Assembly (NCBI RefSeq): GCF_033958435.1
Contig: NC_134142.1
Location: 102,433,001 to 102,497,000 of the forward strand
DNA: 64,000 nt
Origin: Carettochelys insculpta
Taxonomy: Eukaryota; Chordata; Testudines; Carettochelyidae
Direction of reading: 5' to 3'
Below, piece by piece: positions 1-13,139 of the stretch (position 1 is its first letter; each line of letters begins with the position of its first letter). A model generated the notes under the pieces. It saw only the letters and a program-made list of their open reading frames with translations, had not been told where the DNA came from and made no database searches. A program made the translations under genes and the position numbers.

Positions 1-1284
1 TTTTTAGTGTCTGCCTTCAGGTTGCTAGGCCAGGTGTTACTTGGACATCCTCTTTTCCTTTTCTCTTGTGGATTCCAACTTAAGGCTTGCCTTGTGATGT
101 TGGTTGTTGGTTTTCTAAGGGTAAATCCAATCTGTAATCATGTTTTCTTTCTGATTTCTACTATGGTAGGAAGTTGGTAAGTCAGTTGCCATAGGTCTTG
201 GTTGTTGGTGGTGTATGACCAGTGGATCTGGAGGATTCTTTGACAGTCCTCTTTGTCTCCAAGTTTCTGCTCCATATGAATAAATCCAGTACTACTTTAC
301 CTAGATTCTTTGCTTCTTTTCTTTCCACATGCCCAAAACATGGTCCTAATTTAAAACAAAAGGTGAGATTTCTGCTCTTTGGGCTTGACCTAACTTCTAG
401 TAGGGTCAGTAAGAGATTTTTCCATTGACCTCAACGGGAGTTGGATCCAGACTTGCTTTTACGTGCAGCTCAGGTTTAGAGAGGGAACCTTGAGTAATGC
501 AAGTCCTCTGTGAAATTAAGTGAGACTACCTCAAAAAAGGCAATTTTTTGATTAAATGAAAAGAATCTGATAAAAACATGTTTTAGTTTTTGGAGAACAG
601 CACAATGACATGAATTTGTTTTTATCTGTCAACAGCCATCACCTTGTCAGAGTTCGGTGGTTGTTGATTTATTACAACCTTTGTGAATGAATAATGGTAG
701 GCTGGTCTTCAGATCTGTAAAACAGAGGCACAAATTTGGAAGCTGGATGTCCCAAGGCAGTGCCGTATGGGAGAGAGATAATCACCATGTAGCTGAGGAG
801 CCCTTCAAATCCTCATTTCTTTTGTGTCTTCTTTACCCTTAAGACTTATCAGGGTTTATAATGAAAGCATCTAAAAGGAAAGCTTCTCATTAACTTTGAC
901 TAAAAATACCCCCTCCCACCGCACAAAATAAATCTGTTTATCAGACTTGTGCGAGTCCCAGCAATTCCATCTGAAATGAGGAAGGAGAGTTCATCTTGAT
1001 GCATACTAGTTAGGTTAAAGTGTAGAATACTGTACTGCAGAGCTGTCCCGGTTTGGAATGACCTTGCTAAGGAAAGGAGGCTTCAGAACTGGAATTTGCC
1101 TGGTTAAATATAAATAAGTCATTATTATTGAGCTTAGAGCTTATTCCCATGATTAGTTCAGTAGAAGTCCATGCTTGTATTGCAGTCAATAGGACTGTTT
1201 ATGAGAAGAATATTTGTAGGACTGAACCCTAAGGTTTTATTCCCAAGATAACTGTGTCTGACACATGTAGGGAGAGGGAAGAAA
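1..1284. other. Unassigned non-coding DNA
   Basis: AT-rich vertebrate-type sequence with frequent stops in all frames. I see no exon with conserved coding signature, no RNA gene and no clear repeat boundary. A short 'cattgacctcaacgggag' motif near 424 resembles a motif dispersed through amniote non-coding repeats. Confidence 0.4.
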
Positions 1285-1395
1285 ATGTGGCCTGGGAACC
1301 AAAATCTCCTGAATTCTCCCTCCGGCTCTATTGCTAACTCCTTTTATGACCATGTCTGCTTTAATTTCCCTCTCTATGTATGGCACTACTTACCT
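1285..1395 (+). repeat. MIR/CORE-like SINE relic
   Basis: Reads like the MIR core in sense orientation: 'gggaaccaaaatctcctgaa' followed by a 'ctctattgctaactcctttt...tgaccatgtctgc' block, matching the usual order (gggttctaatccc, ctctgccactgactt, gtgaccttgggca). Strongly diverged, so this is a pattern match by eye only. Confidence 0.35.
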
Positions 1396-1420
1396 AGTGG
1401 CGTCGTCATGAGCAGAGTTT

Positions 1421-1594
1421 CCTGGAAGCTGAGCACTTGGACAGCTTCCCCGGAAAGAGTCAGGTGTTTCCCAGCTGATTAGAAGGGTGCCCAGGCATTA
1501 TGTGTTTCTATCGGTGGCACATATCCACGCATGCTTTTGTGCAAAACCAAAATTTATTCTACCCATGAATAGAAAAATAGAGGGGACATTGATC
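1421..1594 (+). repeat. Diverged copy of the 52.1 kb TIR repeat
   Basis: Homologous to 52141-52323. Both contain 'gagtcaggtg' then 'cccagctgatta', a 'catgtgtttct' or close variant, 'gcatgcctt/gcatgctt', and 'aaaatttattct' with a trailing 'gggaacattg'-type end. The left end is not clear here, while the right end 'aggggacattg' is a worn version of the inverted terminal AGGGAACACTG. Probably a short non-autonomous DNA element. Confidence 0.55.
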
Positions 1595-3687
1595 ATGAGA
1601 CTTGATTGGTTGATGATTATGAAGAGCTTTGAAGATGAAAAGGTAAGGAGGTAGGTGCTAAAGAGAGTTACAGAGTTCAGATCTAGATTTGACTTTCTTC
1701 AGGAATCAGGTCCTACGAAAAATGTGGCTCCAAACTTCCTCTACAGTCAGGCTGGGTAGAGCACCTAACCCAGTGGTTCCATTCAGTCTCAAATTTAGCG
1801 CACACAATAGAATTTACTCTTAATTTTTTCATTGGTTGTCAAAAGAACCTCTCATGAAATCCTAATAGAGCAGCCAACTCCTAACAAAAGTGAACTTAAT
1901 TAACAGGGAGCTTCCCCTTCTTGTCTCTTGTGTATAACCCGGGGCTGGTAGAGAGAGAAATCAATGAAAGGCCATCTTGGAGGGGAAAGGCCTCAAAGGA
2001 CATTATTTAAAGAAAGATGGGATATTTTGTTTTGGGGAGAGGGGAAGAGAGAAACAGAGATGTAAAACTGGTCTGTACATTATCATTTGTCTTCCCTTTC
2101 TAATTCAGTTCTAATCTGGGGAGAGGAGGAAAGCTATATGTCATTTAATGAGTTTTATTGGGCTCATGGACCAGGTGATATACATCCTCTGTTTGCCTCA
2201 GCCAGCTAAATGTACATCTTTCTAATGTGATTAGGCCTTCATACAGGGCAGAGAACAATTTATTATTCTGCCTGAGAGCGCCAAGTTTTCTTTAAAATAT
2301 TGTTACTCCCAGAGTCGGCAATTACTTTAAAATAAATTTACCAAAGACAAAATTGTGCCTCTTGGGTCGGTAAACGACTTCTCTGTTTTTCTTGAAGAGA
2401 CAAGGTGTTTATTAAGGACATCCTTAGTTTATTGTGTAGGTTTTTTTCACTTTGAATAATTGTCCAATTAAATATAATTTGGAAGTCCATGCTAACCCAG
2501 TGCTTGCACTGTACAAGTAAGAATATCTCTGGAAGATGTGCATTAATAAATCCCACTGAGCCCTCTCTCCTTTAAAATATGCCTTCTTTTGTTTAGTTTT
2601 TAGATTTTTTTTTAAACAGGACTGTAAGCCTTCCATTTCAAAATGCTGCTACTTTCACACAAATAATTTATACAGTTCATTCCTTCAGATTCCGTAGAAA
2701 ACAGTTTTATCATTTATTATAAGTTAGCTTAATTTTTTGTATTTTTAAGCAATGGTTTAGGTAGGGAGCATATTTTACAGTCTAAAACTTTACAGTCTAT
2801 TCCTTTTTGTCTAGGGATTTCTTTTTCTGCTTTACAATAAGAAAAATAATATGAGAGTTAAGTGGATTTAGAACTATAGGTTCCTAATACTAGAAAAAAG
2901 CTTTTTTTTAGCAGCTTTTGCCAAGCACACACTTCCCTCATCCTCACAAAGGGAAAGTGTTTGATAACAGTCCATCTTTCTGCTATGGACTGAAATGACC
3001 ATAGTTCAGGAAGCTAACAAGTTTTGTCATCAAAATGATAATAGAAAACAATTGTTAAGTGCAACAATTAGGTAGTGGCCTAGAAAAACAAATTGGAACA
3101 CACCAAGAGTTAGAAATGAGAGGAAGCTAGGGTTCAGAACGTAGTTTTTGGTTGACTTGATCTATTTTATCTACATAAATAGTCATACAGTTTAGTGGTC
3201 AGATCACAAAGTGAGGTGATGAGAATTCTTGTTTTGGCTTTGACAATTGCTTGCTCTGTCGACTTGGGAAGAAATTCAGTCCTATACAGAGGACCTACCC
3301 AATCCCCTTGGAGCACTTAAATCTTCTAAATAAGAATTAAGTAAAGAATAGATCTCATTCTGGACCTAAGCTTTCCTTTTGCAGTAAGGTGGAACTTGAA
3401 GAAAGGAGCACAGATCGAAAGAGGAAGAGTTTGGAGGCTGTATGAGAAGTTAGTCTGTTTACAGCAAAATCTCTTGTCATATGTAGCTGCAGCATCTCTG
3501 TGAAAGTAGCATTCTTAATAGTGAGTTTAGTCTTTGAAATATGGTGTCATCACATGTTATTTCCCAGCATACGATACATGAGATTCCTCCTGCAACCAAA
3601 TTTTCAAAAGCTTTTTTTGAGTATGGAAATATATATGTAATGTTAGTTGGAAGGGCCACTTTGACTTGTAAGTGCCCTGAGAAGAGA
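1595..3687. other. Unassigned non-coding DNA
   Basis: No coding exon, RNA gene or definable repeat was recognised. The sequence is AT-rich with short homopolymer runs. Open frames here are under 90 codons and show no recognisable domain. Confidence 0.4.
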
Positions 3688-4494
3688 GGCTACATCTACA
3701 CTGAGAGAAATTGAATTTTTAATGAATTTGATTTTTAACCTCGTTCTTATGAATTTGAATTTGTGTCCACAAACCTTCTTGAAATTCATCCCATCATTTT
3801 TCTGTGTCGAGTTTCTGCATCTGCATTGCCCAGTGAAAGTTTGACAGCATGAGCAGTGCATTGTGGGCACCTATCCCACAGTGCCTTAGCTCTGGTTGCT
3901 TGTAGGGGTTTCATGTTAGAGTCCCAGAATGCAAAGCACTGTCCCAGAATTCAGAGCATCCAGTAACAGAATTCAGATCTCCCTCAAACCCATCCAGGTT
4001 CCCCGTGCCGCACGTCCTCTGTTGGTGTTGGCATAGAGGTGGGCAGCTGTGCTGTCAGCCCTGTCCACCCCTCACTCCCGGTTCCGTCAGCCATGCATCC
4101 AGACCTTTTATTTGCAGGCCTGGGCACTGAAGAATTCACATTCATATTCTAATTCAATCAAAAATTTGCGGGCTTCCTATGACCTTCTTCTTGTGCACCT
4201 GGATGGAGAACAGCGGAGAAGGAAGCAGCCGTACATGGAGGGTCACTGTGTAGCTTTGTAGGATACATACTGGACACTTCTGAAGGCTAACAAATTCAAA
4301 TTAAAGACATGGTGCTTCCACACTAGCCTTTATTCAAAATTTTAATTTAGAAATCAATGCTATACCCATCCCATAATATCGACATTTTGTTATCAATAAT
4401 TTGAGCTAATGGTATTCACAGTGAAGACAGTGACATTTTAATATTGAGCTAACTCCTTTAAATTTGATTTTTATCTTGTAGTGTAGACGCAGCC
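3688..4494. mobile_element. ~0.8 kb DNA-transposon-like unit with inverted ends
   Basis: The left end begins ggctacatctacactgaga and the right end is ...tagtgtagacgcagcc, whose reverse complement is ggctgcgtctacacta. The unit therefore has imperfect terminal inverted repeats (GGCTRCRTCTACACT). Subterminal AT-rich blocks also mirror each other (ttgatttttaacc near 3730, aaatttgatttttatc near 4460). AGAGA lies directly outside both ends (3683-3687 and 4495-4499), a weak candidate target-site duplication. The core has 'gcattgtgggcacctatccc', typical of turtle repeats of this kind. No transposase is visible, so this is a non-autonomous unit; the superfamily is not assigned. Confidence 0.6.
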
Positions 4495-4739
4495 AGAGAG
4501 GGATTGTGTGTGTGGGAGGAGCAGTACAACTGGCTGGCACACACAAGCTCCATTGCCAAATTCCAATCACATGATATGAGCTAAAATAAGACTTCAAGTT
4601 TTGAAAAGAGTCATCAGCTGTTTCTCCCAAAGAAATTTGAAGGTTGCAAGCTTCACATAGCATATAGGCAATATGCTTTATATATTTGGATCTTAACCTC
4701 TGTGCCTTAGCTTCCCCACGTTACTCGTGGGGATAATAT

Positions 4740-4870
4740 TATACAGTGATTTCTTTGTGCTGGTACTTCCTGGTACTGAATACTGGCACCTCTCATCATG
4801 GGATTGGTTGAGGGGTGGGGAAGGGGAGCTGGCTGAGTACTGGCACCTCTTTCTTTTTTTCCATGTAAGG
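4740..4870. repeat. Short repeat with duplicated 'tactggcacctct'
   Basis: The block tactggcacctct occurs twice about 58 bp apart (near 4781 and 4838), with a G-rich segment between. The second copy runs into a T-rich tract. It resembles a turtle interspersed repeat ending 'gtaccggcaccttttt', but I cannot define its ends. Confidence 0.3.
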
Positions 4871-5114
4871 ATTCGTAACATAATTGAAATATAAACACAA
4901 CTGAGAACAACAAAATTGTCTAAATATTTTTAAATCTTATTTTTTACTAAATTTCTAAAATTTTAATGTTTTAATATTAATACTACTTGGTTCACAATCG
5001 GTTGGCTCTTTCATGAGCATTAAACTAAAATTATCTCCAGCTACCCTACCTCTTTTTTCACCCAAGCTGTCTTCATTTGCTAATTTACTAGTAATAATTT
5101 CTCTAAAACTCAAG

Positions 5115-5374
5115 GGCCATGTCTACATGACCGGTTAAAGTGACTCAGTGCAGTAGTGTACATTTAGTTGATCTGGTGAAAATATGCTAAATCAATGTGA
5201 GAGTGCTCTCTTGTTGATTACCTCCCTGCAAGGCAGAAGTTATGTCTATGAAGGAGCATCTCCGATTTACCTAGGGCAGTGCAGATGCTGCTGTAAGTTG
5301 ACCTGTCCTTAATTATGTATTATACATAACTGAAGTAGCATAACTTTAATCAATTTGCAGACTTAGTGGACCAG
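5115..5374. mobile_element. Short relative of the GGCTAC-TCTACA repeat group
   Basis: The left end gggccatgtctacatgacc and the right end cttagtggaccagcc form a worn inverted pair (compare reverse complement ggctggtccactaag). Internally it carries blocks such as 'gagagtgctctc', 'gcagtgcagatgctgc' and 'gtaagttgacctg', which match a repeat type I know from turtle and crocodilian DNA. It is non-coding and decayed at CpG sites. Confidence 0.5.
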
Positions 5375-7206
5375 CCTGAAAAACTTCTTCATGCTTCCTT
5401 GTTTGCAAAGCCACAAAATACCTAATTTGTAAAGTGTCCAGTGATACAAGCTGGTGCTCCTGGAAGATGACAATCCAAACAGTGCAAACCAATGCAGAGA
5501 GGCAAAACACAACATGGGCATCCAAACCAAAGCAAGGAGACATCATTGCAGCAATCTTCATACCAGCACTTAGTTTCAGGTGAAATGGGGACAGTTGCGT
5601 GACTGCATCAAGAAATGACTGAGATACAAGAAAAGTAGAGGAGGCCTTCTCTGATCCCATTTCTGCCTATCAGAAATTGTTGAGTTTTTGGAAATATTTT
5701 TCCATCCCGAGTCTGTTTGAAAAAGCCGAAACCACAACACTTTCCGTGGAACGGAAATCCTGCAATATTTATAGTCAGAACCCCTAAAATGTTGAATTTT
5801 GGAGAGGAAGTATGCTCCCCAGGGTCTCCGACTGCTGGTAGGGTGCAGGGAAGTTGGGTGAATGATTCTCTAATGCATTTGGACATTAACAAATTGACAA
5901 TTTCTGGTCAATTGAGAAGATAATATTTCTTTTTCTTCCTGTGTGCCAGTCTGAATAAGTGCTAGAATGAAACCTAATAAGTAGGGGAAAGTGCAAAGAT
6001 TACAGCTGTGTTTGTTGCTATGGCATATTTAATTTTGAAACCATTTTTTAAAAAGTACTGCATTAGCATTTGGATTATTACAAGTCAGGTGAGTTTATAA
6101 TTATTGTTTTAAATGCAAGGCAACAACATCTGCTTAGGTGCTATGTAGAAGACCAAACCACGCTGACTTCAGCAGAGCTGGATTAGGCCCTGCATGAGGG
6201 GGGAATGTGAAAAAATACCAGCCTTATTAAAGAGCGAGAGACTTGTCTGGCCGTACATGAGCTGGGCCGATGCCACTCTGGGCAAACGAGTAACAGCTAA
6301 AAGGTCAAGAGGCAGAGGCAGAGGCCAAGCCATATGAAGAATTGTGACTGATGCAGCAGTTAAGGAAGCAGGGGTGGAAACAGAAATGGCAGTTGATGCT
6401 GAGCAGGGCTGCTGCTACTGGTGGGTGCACAAAGGAGGAAGCTGTGCTGGGGCCTGGTGATTCAAAAGGGCTGACAGCTGCTGTTGCTGTCTTGGCTGTG
6501 GTAACAGCCTGAATCCCAGGCCCTTTAAATTGCCACCAAAGCCCCCAGCAGTGCTGAAGACCTTACTAAAGCTAAGGCCTCACTCCTTCTGGGGGGCCCA
6601 GAGCCATTTACCCATAGGGCCTAGTATCTTTTGTCAGCCCGGATACTGAGACAGAGGCCAGAGGGCAGCGGCGATAGCATATTTGCTCATTGTACACCTT
6701 GGACACCTATTAAGGAAGAGAACTTGTCCTTTATTATTGAGATTAAATTATAGTTCCATGACTATTAGCATTACTTAGCCTTCTTGGATCCATCTGTTTC
6801 AGCTTGTGCATTGTGCAACAATCCTGCTTTCTTGCTGATCCGAGTAAGAAGACTGTACATTGAAAATGGGTGAATCACACAGTTCCCTAGGCAACGAGCA
6901 TGACTGAACGTGAATGTTTATTAACTATTTAATTTTCAATCAAGTTCCTGTTTGCTGTCTTAATTTATGGCTGCTGTAAAATAATGGGGTAGAAGGTTTG
7001 GTTTTGTTCAGGCCCCACATTAAGTTCCCAATTCATTAAACCAGTTAAGTGTACGGTTAAAGTTAAGCTTAACGTTAAAGTCCCATTGATATCAATGATA
7101 TTTGAGCGAGTGATGAGCTTTAGCATATGTTGAAGTGTTGTGCTAAGTCAGTTTAAGCACTGTAGCACTTCTAGAAGACTTACTGCTATCTTACTGCATT
7201 ATTTAT
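5375..7206. other. Mostly unassigned non-coding DNA; GC-rich repeat near 6360-6690
   Basis: No exon or RNA gene recognised. The stretch 6360-6690 is GC-rich, and its 'ccctttaaattgcc' motif also occurs at 22166-22200 as part of a GC-rich repeat, so it may be a relative. The remainder is AT-rich and featureless to me. Confidence 0.35.
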
Positions 7207-7208
7207 TA

Positions 7209-7535
7209 CAGGTTTGACTTCTCTTGTCTGGCACCCTTGGGATCTGACCAGTGCCGAATGAGAGAATTTGCCAGACCATGAGAGGTCAGTGTTGTCTAGC
7301 AGCATTACCAACACTTTCACTGCTTCCTGGGCTCTTAGAAGACTTTTAGGAGTAAATTACAGCTAAATAAAAGCACAGAAAACTAAGAGCCAGGACTCAT
7401 GGTTATAAATAATCTTTATGGGACCATGGGGAATTTGGCCATATCCATGATAAGTGGTCATCTGGCTAACTAAAATCTTGCTGGATTATATATGTTGCTG
7501 GATGAGAAAATTCCAGATGATAGAGGTTCGATCTG
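7209..7535. mobile_element. Tigger/pogo-like MITE, TA flanked
   Basis: The left end is caggtttgacttctcttgtc; the right end reads ...gatagaggttcgatctg, whose reverse complement is cagatcgaacctctatc. These are ~24-bp imperfect terminal inverted repeats. TA lies immediately outside each end (7207-7208 and 7536-7537), the expected target duplication of Tc1/mariner/pogo transposons. The 327-bp interior is non-coding and matches a widespread turtle repeat ('gaatttgccagaccatg...', 'gtcatctggctaactaaaat'). It needs a transposase in trans. Confidence 0.75.
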
Positions 7536-7537
7536 TA

Positions 7538-8423
7538 TTTTGTTGCAATTTGGATGCAGAGTCTCTCAGGTTTTGTTGATATGTATTGTTTTATCACAGA
7601 GGTAATAAAGAAGAGATTGGATGCTTTGGTGCCAAACAACACCATAAACTTAAAAAATGCACTGATAATTGCTCTTGGAACTGGGAGATTTACAGTTGGT
7701 AAATGGTGTGCATCCCTCTTTCGACACCCATGCATGGAAGTAATCCCTAGATGGTAAGGGGAAAGCCCTAGAGCCCTCCTCTGTGTTTTATGAGTAATCT
7801 TAATCATAAATACTTCACATTAGTCTCATCCATTTAATGATGTTATCGGCAGGAAGAACATCTGTATTCTTCCACCAGGTATTATGGCTTGATCTTATAT
7901 TTTTATATCTCTTCCATTCTAATTACTAAAAATTAAATAGGGGAAAAGTACCCAAATTCTTCTGACCCTCAAAATGTGAAACGAATTAATCATCATTATC
8001 GATATGGACCCCGTTACCGAGAGCCTCATAATATGTAATGCATTTATTCTCGTGGCACACAGTGAGAGAGGGAAATGCTCTTTTCCCTCCTTTACAGAAG
8101 GAGAACTGGAACTTAGTGGGGCTAAATGATTTGCCAAGTTCAGATGGGAAGTCGTAGTGCCTGGGCTGTTCCTCCTATCACAATGAGTTCCAACTTGAGC
8201 TCACAAACTAGTAGTTTCACTCATCTTCCTACTGAGGTTCTTACTTTTGGGAACATTGATGGCTTTCACATCTGAGTGGAATTCTTATTTCCACAACTGC
8301 TAGCACTTCCCAGTGCTCTTTCTCCACCATTCCTAATTATTCTCATCTCCAGATATTGGCCTTTAAGTGTTGCCTCAGCTCTCCTTAAGACATGCCTTTT
8401 CTACTGAAGTGCTTCCCTTAGTA
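7538..8423. other. Unassigned DNA with one SINE relic
   Basis: 8050-8160 looks like a reversed MIR/CORE-type SINE core (tttacagaaggagaactgga, then gatttgccaagttcagatggg). No exon is visible elsewhere in the stretch. Confidence 0.35.
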
Positions 8424-9165
8424 TAAGAACGTAACGTAGGAATGGCCATACTGGGTCAGACCAAAGGTCCATCCAGCCCAGTACCCTGTCTGCTGACAGT
8501 GGCCAATGCCTGATGCCCCAGAGGGAGTGAACCATGTCTCCTGCCATCTATCTCCAGCCTCTGACAAACAGAGGCTAGGGACACCACTCCTTATCCATCC
8601 TGGCTAATAGCCATTAATGAACCTAACCTCCATGAATTTATCTAGCACTTTTTTTAATTCTTTTATAGTCCTAGCCTTCATAGCCTCGTTTGTCAAGAAG
8701 TTCCACAGACTGACTGACTGTGTGCTGTGTGAAGGGGAATGTCCTTTTATTTGTTTTAAACCTGCTGCCCATTAAGTTCATTTGGTGTACTCTAGTTCTT
8801 ATATTAAGAGAATGAGTGAAAATTTTTCCCTGTTCACTTTCTCCACACCACTCATGATTTATATACCTCAATCATATCTCCTGCCCCTTAGTCTTCTCTT
8901 TTCTAAGATGAGAAGTCCTAGTCTGTCTAATTTCTCTTCATATGGTGCTGTTCCAAACCCCCAATCATTTTAGTTGCCCTTTTCTGAACCTTTTCTAATG
9001 CCAAAATATCTTTTTTGAGATGAGGAGACCACATCTGTGTGCAGTATTCAAGATGTAGGGGCACTATGGTTTTATATAAGAGCAATAAGATATTCTCCAT
9101 CTTATTCTCTATACCTTTTTTAATGATTCCTATTTACTTTTTTGATTGCTACTATTTCTTATTTC
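8424..9165 (-). mobile_element. CR1 LINE 3' end, antisense
   Basis: The plus strand starts with 'gtaggaatggccatactggg' and continues through 'cagaccaaaggtccatcc', 'ctgacaaacagaggctaggg', 'ttccacagactgactg' and 'gagatgaggagaccacatct'. This is the reverse complement of the 3' part of a CR1 LINE of the type abundant in turtles. On the minus strand it covers the end of the reverse transcriptase region and the 3' untranslated region, so it is 5' truncated, as most CR1 copies are. Stops break every frame. The family identification comes from memory of the consensus and is strong. Confidence 0.85.
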
Positions 9166-12100
9166 TTTCTTCTTCTATTTCTTATTCATTTTTCAAATGC
9201 TACAGCTTCTAAAATATGAGAGGTGCCATACAAATGTTTACATGGGCCACCTACAGCATTTAAAATTTGTAGCATTTCTGTGAACAGTCCAATATGTAAA
9301 CATACTTGTTAGATTATTTACAGAAAGGATGAATACAAGGTCTATACATCACTTTTGTCCCTCCTAACTCTTATTTTGGGTACTTCAGTGTTTTCCAGGC
9401 CTTGTGCTGACCTTCTGCACAGCACAAAGGTGAATTTCGTCAACAAAGATAAGAAAGGAGCATGTATATACCTAGAGTAAATTCAATGTCTTACTTGGGT
9501 GAATATTGGTATAAATTCTTCTGAGTTATTCACCTAGCTTTAGGCACTGCTGTCAGCATGACTTTACACAGTGAAATGAAGAGGTACCAGAAGGTATAGA
9601 AAACCCTGTGCAGCAAGAATATTCAGGTCCCCCGTGGATCTTCCCTGATCACATCATTTTGTGCTCTTCATATGTGAGGCTTAAGGAACAAGAAATTTAG
9701 TTACAAAATAAAACATTAAAAAAATTAAAGGTCCATGGGTCTTTGCTCTGCTCTGCAACTCTTCTTATATGGGCCTGCCCAGCTCTGACTGGCTGCTCCT
9801 GTCAGCCCTTGTCCCATTGGTTGCTTTCTGTGCAGCATCGCTAGGCCTCCATTAACTTCTGATAGACCAGTATAGGGGTGAATGCCCCATTGCAGGGTAG
9901 AATTATTGTTTAACCTGTCTATAAATGAACATTTAAGGATTTGTCTGATGTGTGGCATTTTGGATAATCAAGCTTCCATTTTGTTTCATATGTTGGGCAA
10001 AGAGCTCAACATGAACTCTCTGAAACTTTGTGCTGTCCACCTAAACGAGACTTTGTCCCCTCCCTTGATGTTAACACACTTGGTTGTTAATTTTATGTCA
10101 AAGTGGTTATGTATTGCTTGGCGGAAAGTTTTTGCATAACCCACTGAAAGCTATGGAGAAATTCCTTTCACTGCTGTAGTGATGAGCAACTCCATGGATA
10201 CAGAAAAGTAAGAAACCCAGGGCTTCATTAAATTGGCACTGCCTTGCTAGTGTGCAGTGCTTATGGCTATGTGTGAGGGGATTTGAACTGCTCCTAAATC
10301 CTTTAAATATGTCTCTTTCAGTTTTCATTTAACGAGAAGGAATATTGTACTTTGAAATTAGTCCTTGCATATCACATCTTCAATTTATAAGCCACAGTGC
10401 ACTGTACGGTTTGTACAACCCTTTTCAGAACAGATTGCCACTGTATGTGTTTGTGTATGGTCCGTCTAGTTTGTCCACAGATATCCCTCTGCATTTCAAC
10501 AGTGTCTTTTCTTTCTCTTTTGGGAGCAGAGCTGGGGTGCTATGTATTCTTCCTCCTTTTTACACTTCACTGAAGTCATTCATCTGCTTTTAAAAAATAC
10601 CCTACTTAACTAAATCCCTTTTTCATGGTTAGGTGTGCGGCACAAAAATCTTTCTGCCTTTACACTTCCTTTCATTTCATACATTTTTCCTTAGGAAAAA
10701 AAAAAAGCCCATACATTACACGAAAATTCAAAGTGTAGTCAAGTTAGGGGAGAAAAGTGAAAACTTGCTTTTTTTTCTCAAGCTTCAGACAGTCTTTCTG
10801 TGATTGACTTCCTATTTCTGACCAATATCGGTTTACACATTCACAAATCATTAACCATATATGTTTATCATAAGCCTATCAGATTTTGCCCCTTTTAAAC
10901 TAAAATACTTTCAGCAATTGATCCTATAGTCAAAATGGTTTTCATCAAAAATTTAAGGAAGAGTACTCAGTGTTTAAAAATTTTTTGAAGGAGCTGAAAA
11001 GAAAAAGGACTTGGAATTACAAGCGGTTAGACTTGGGTTTTTGCGTAATGACTCTTGGTATCCCACTGTGAGAAGACTTTCCCCAGCTTCTCGTCTGCAT
11101 TCTTCCTCGTTCCCTGCGGGAGAATGAGTTGGATTTGTCTGCCATATTCACAGCAATCGAGGTGATCCAGGTTGAAAGAAAATCAATAAGATGTGTCCAT
11201 TTATGCCTCACAAAGGAAGAAAGGTCTAAAGAACAGACATGGGATGTGATTCAAGCACTAGAGACTTAATAAGACTTCTACTTGTGTTTGAAGGGGATGG
11301 TAATTTATATTTTACTTTGAACTTTTTTTTATGCTTCATAACTATCAGGATTCAGGCTGACATGGGAAGCAAGGAAAAGAAGGTTTGATGCTGTCTTAGA
11401 AGACCTAACACATTTGGGAAGGCCAGGCTCAAAAGTTCAAAAATTTTTGATTTAGAAAAGATTAAAGAGACATCACATCATCACACTGATTTATCACTAT
11501 TGATAAAACTGGTTTAAAGTATTTTGGATTGGGATACAATGAAAACGTCTTCAAGAACAGCTGCAAGTTTCTCATTATTGGATATCTTTTCTGTCTGTTT
11601 GATATCATTTTGCTTAGAAATAGAGGAGCTGCTGTAATAGCTACTATGGTGCCACTTGAGGCTTTGTCAGGCCAGCTCCCCAAAAAACTAGTTGTCCTTC
11701 TATTTGCTGCCTGCCACCTACGTTCTCAAGATCTCATACTCTAGAGGGGGGTGTACAGTGTAATCCCGTGGCAGAAATGTCTTCTCTTTTTCAGTGAAGG
11801 TTGGTTTTAGTTATTTAAAAAACACAAGTGTCTCTTATGGTATTATTTTACAATTTAAATATGGGTATTCTGTTATGCAGCAAGAATTAGGGCCCAAGGC
11901 GTGAATACGAACCTTTTAAAAGCATATCCAGATAGAACTATAAACTGTGGCTTTGGTTTTTTTCACTGAAATCTGTTTTTAATCTTCTAAAATACAAAAT
12001 TTTGGATTTTGTTTGTGTCAAAGATCTAGGGAGCTAATGGACACCAAGTCTGCTTAAGCAGTCCATGAAATGTAAAGCTTCCTGAGCAATTTATTTTATA

Positions 12101-13139
12101 TAGGTTGGCTAATGTGCCAGTGGCCTAATTCTCTTTCCTTTACCACCTCTGCCTTCCTTCCCAAAATATTTTTATTCTTAATCACATGTAAGTCAAGTTC
12201 AATGCTGAAAAGACCTCATATTAAAAGGTGGGTACACTGCATGCTAAAGAAAGAATTTATATTTGGAAACCTGTAAATGTAACTTGCTCTCATTAAACAA
12301 CTCCTCCAAAAGTAGCAATTATAGGAAGTATTTAACAAATAAGAGGATAAAAGGGGTAAAGAGATGATTGTGTCCTCAGGTTGGGTTCTAAATATGACTG
12401 AGAGGTCCACTATTTTTTTTGAAAATTAATATTTGCTCCAAACTGTCCTTTCCACTGAATCTTTGGTGGATTTTTGCAGTTTCCTGTAACTTTGAGACTT
12501 TCCAAAATAAATTACAAAGTGGATCTGAGAAGAGTTCAGACTATTAATAGAATCTTATTAAGGCTTAATTGCTATCAACCATGATTTCTAAAAACACTGC
12601 CAAGTATGCCCATTGTATCTTTAAATGAGCAAAGTAGCATTTAACACGGATTGACTTACACCATTGTCCTTCACTTTCAACAACTGTACTTGAGTTGGGG
12701 TGAGATCAGAATATCAAAGCAGCCCATGTTGCACACAGTTTAAAAAGTTTCCATCTTTTGCGTTTTGTTTCTGAATGCAGTGTTGTTGGAGAGCATCTCT
12801 TGTTGAAATAATTATGAAATAAAAGGGAGAACTGATGAAGTTATTATGCTATCGTGTGTATATCAATCCAAGTAAGATTGTATGGAATATAGGAAGGAAA
12901 TACAAAAATAATAACCCCAGCATATTGAAAAGGAATTGGATGGAGGAGGAACTGAACTGTTTGCCATAGAGCAGTGAGCTTCTGCAGTTTATAGAAGGGT
13001 GCCATTGTGTCAGAGGATTTTAGGCCTGGTTTAGCGGCTCATTTACATAACGAAGCATTCACAAAATCAGCTTTGCAGAGGCTGGGACAAGGCAGTGGAC
13101 TGCATAGGTCCACAGTTGACTCATGCAGAATATCAGAGG
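9166..13139. other. Unassigned non-coding DNA
   Basis: Nearly 4 kb with no recognisable exon, RNA gene or well-bounded repeat. The block 9725-9900 is less AT-rich and has CCAAT/ATTGG-like words ('tgactggctgctcc', 'cccattggttgct'), reminiscent of a repeat promoter, but I cannot assign a family. Confidence 0.35.
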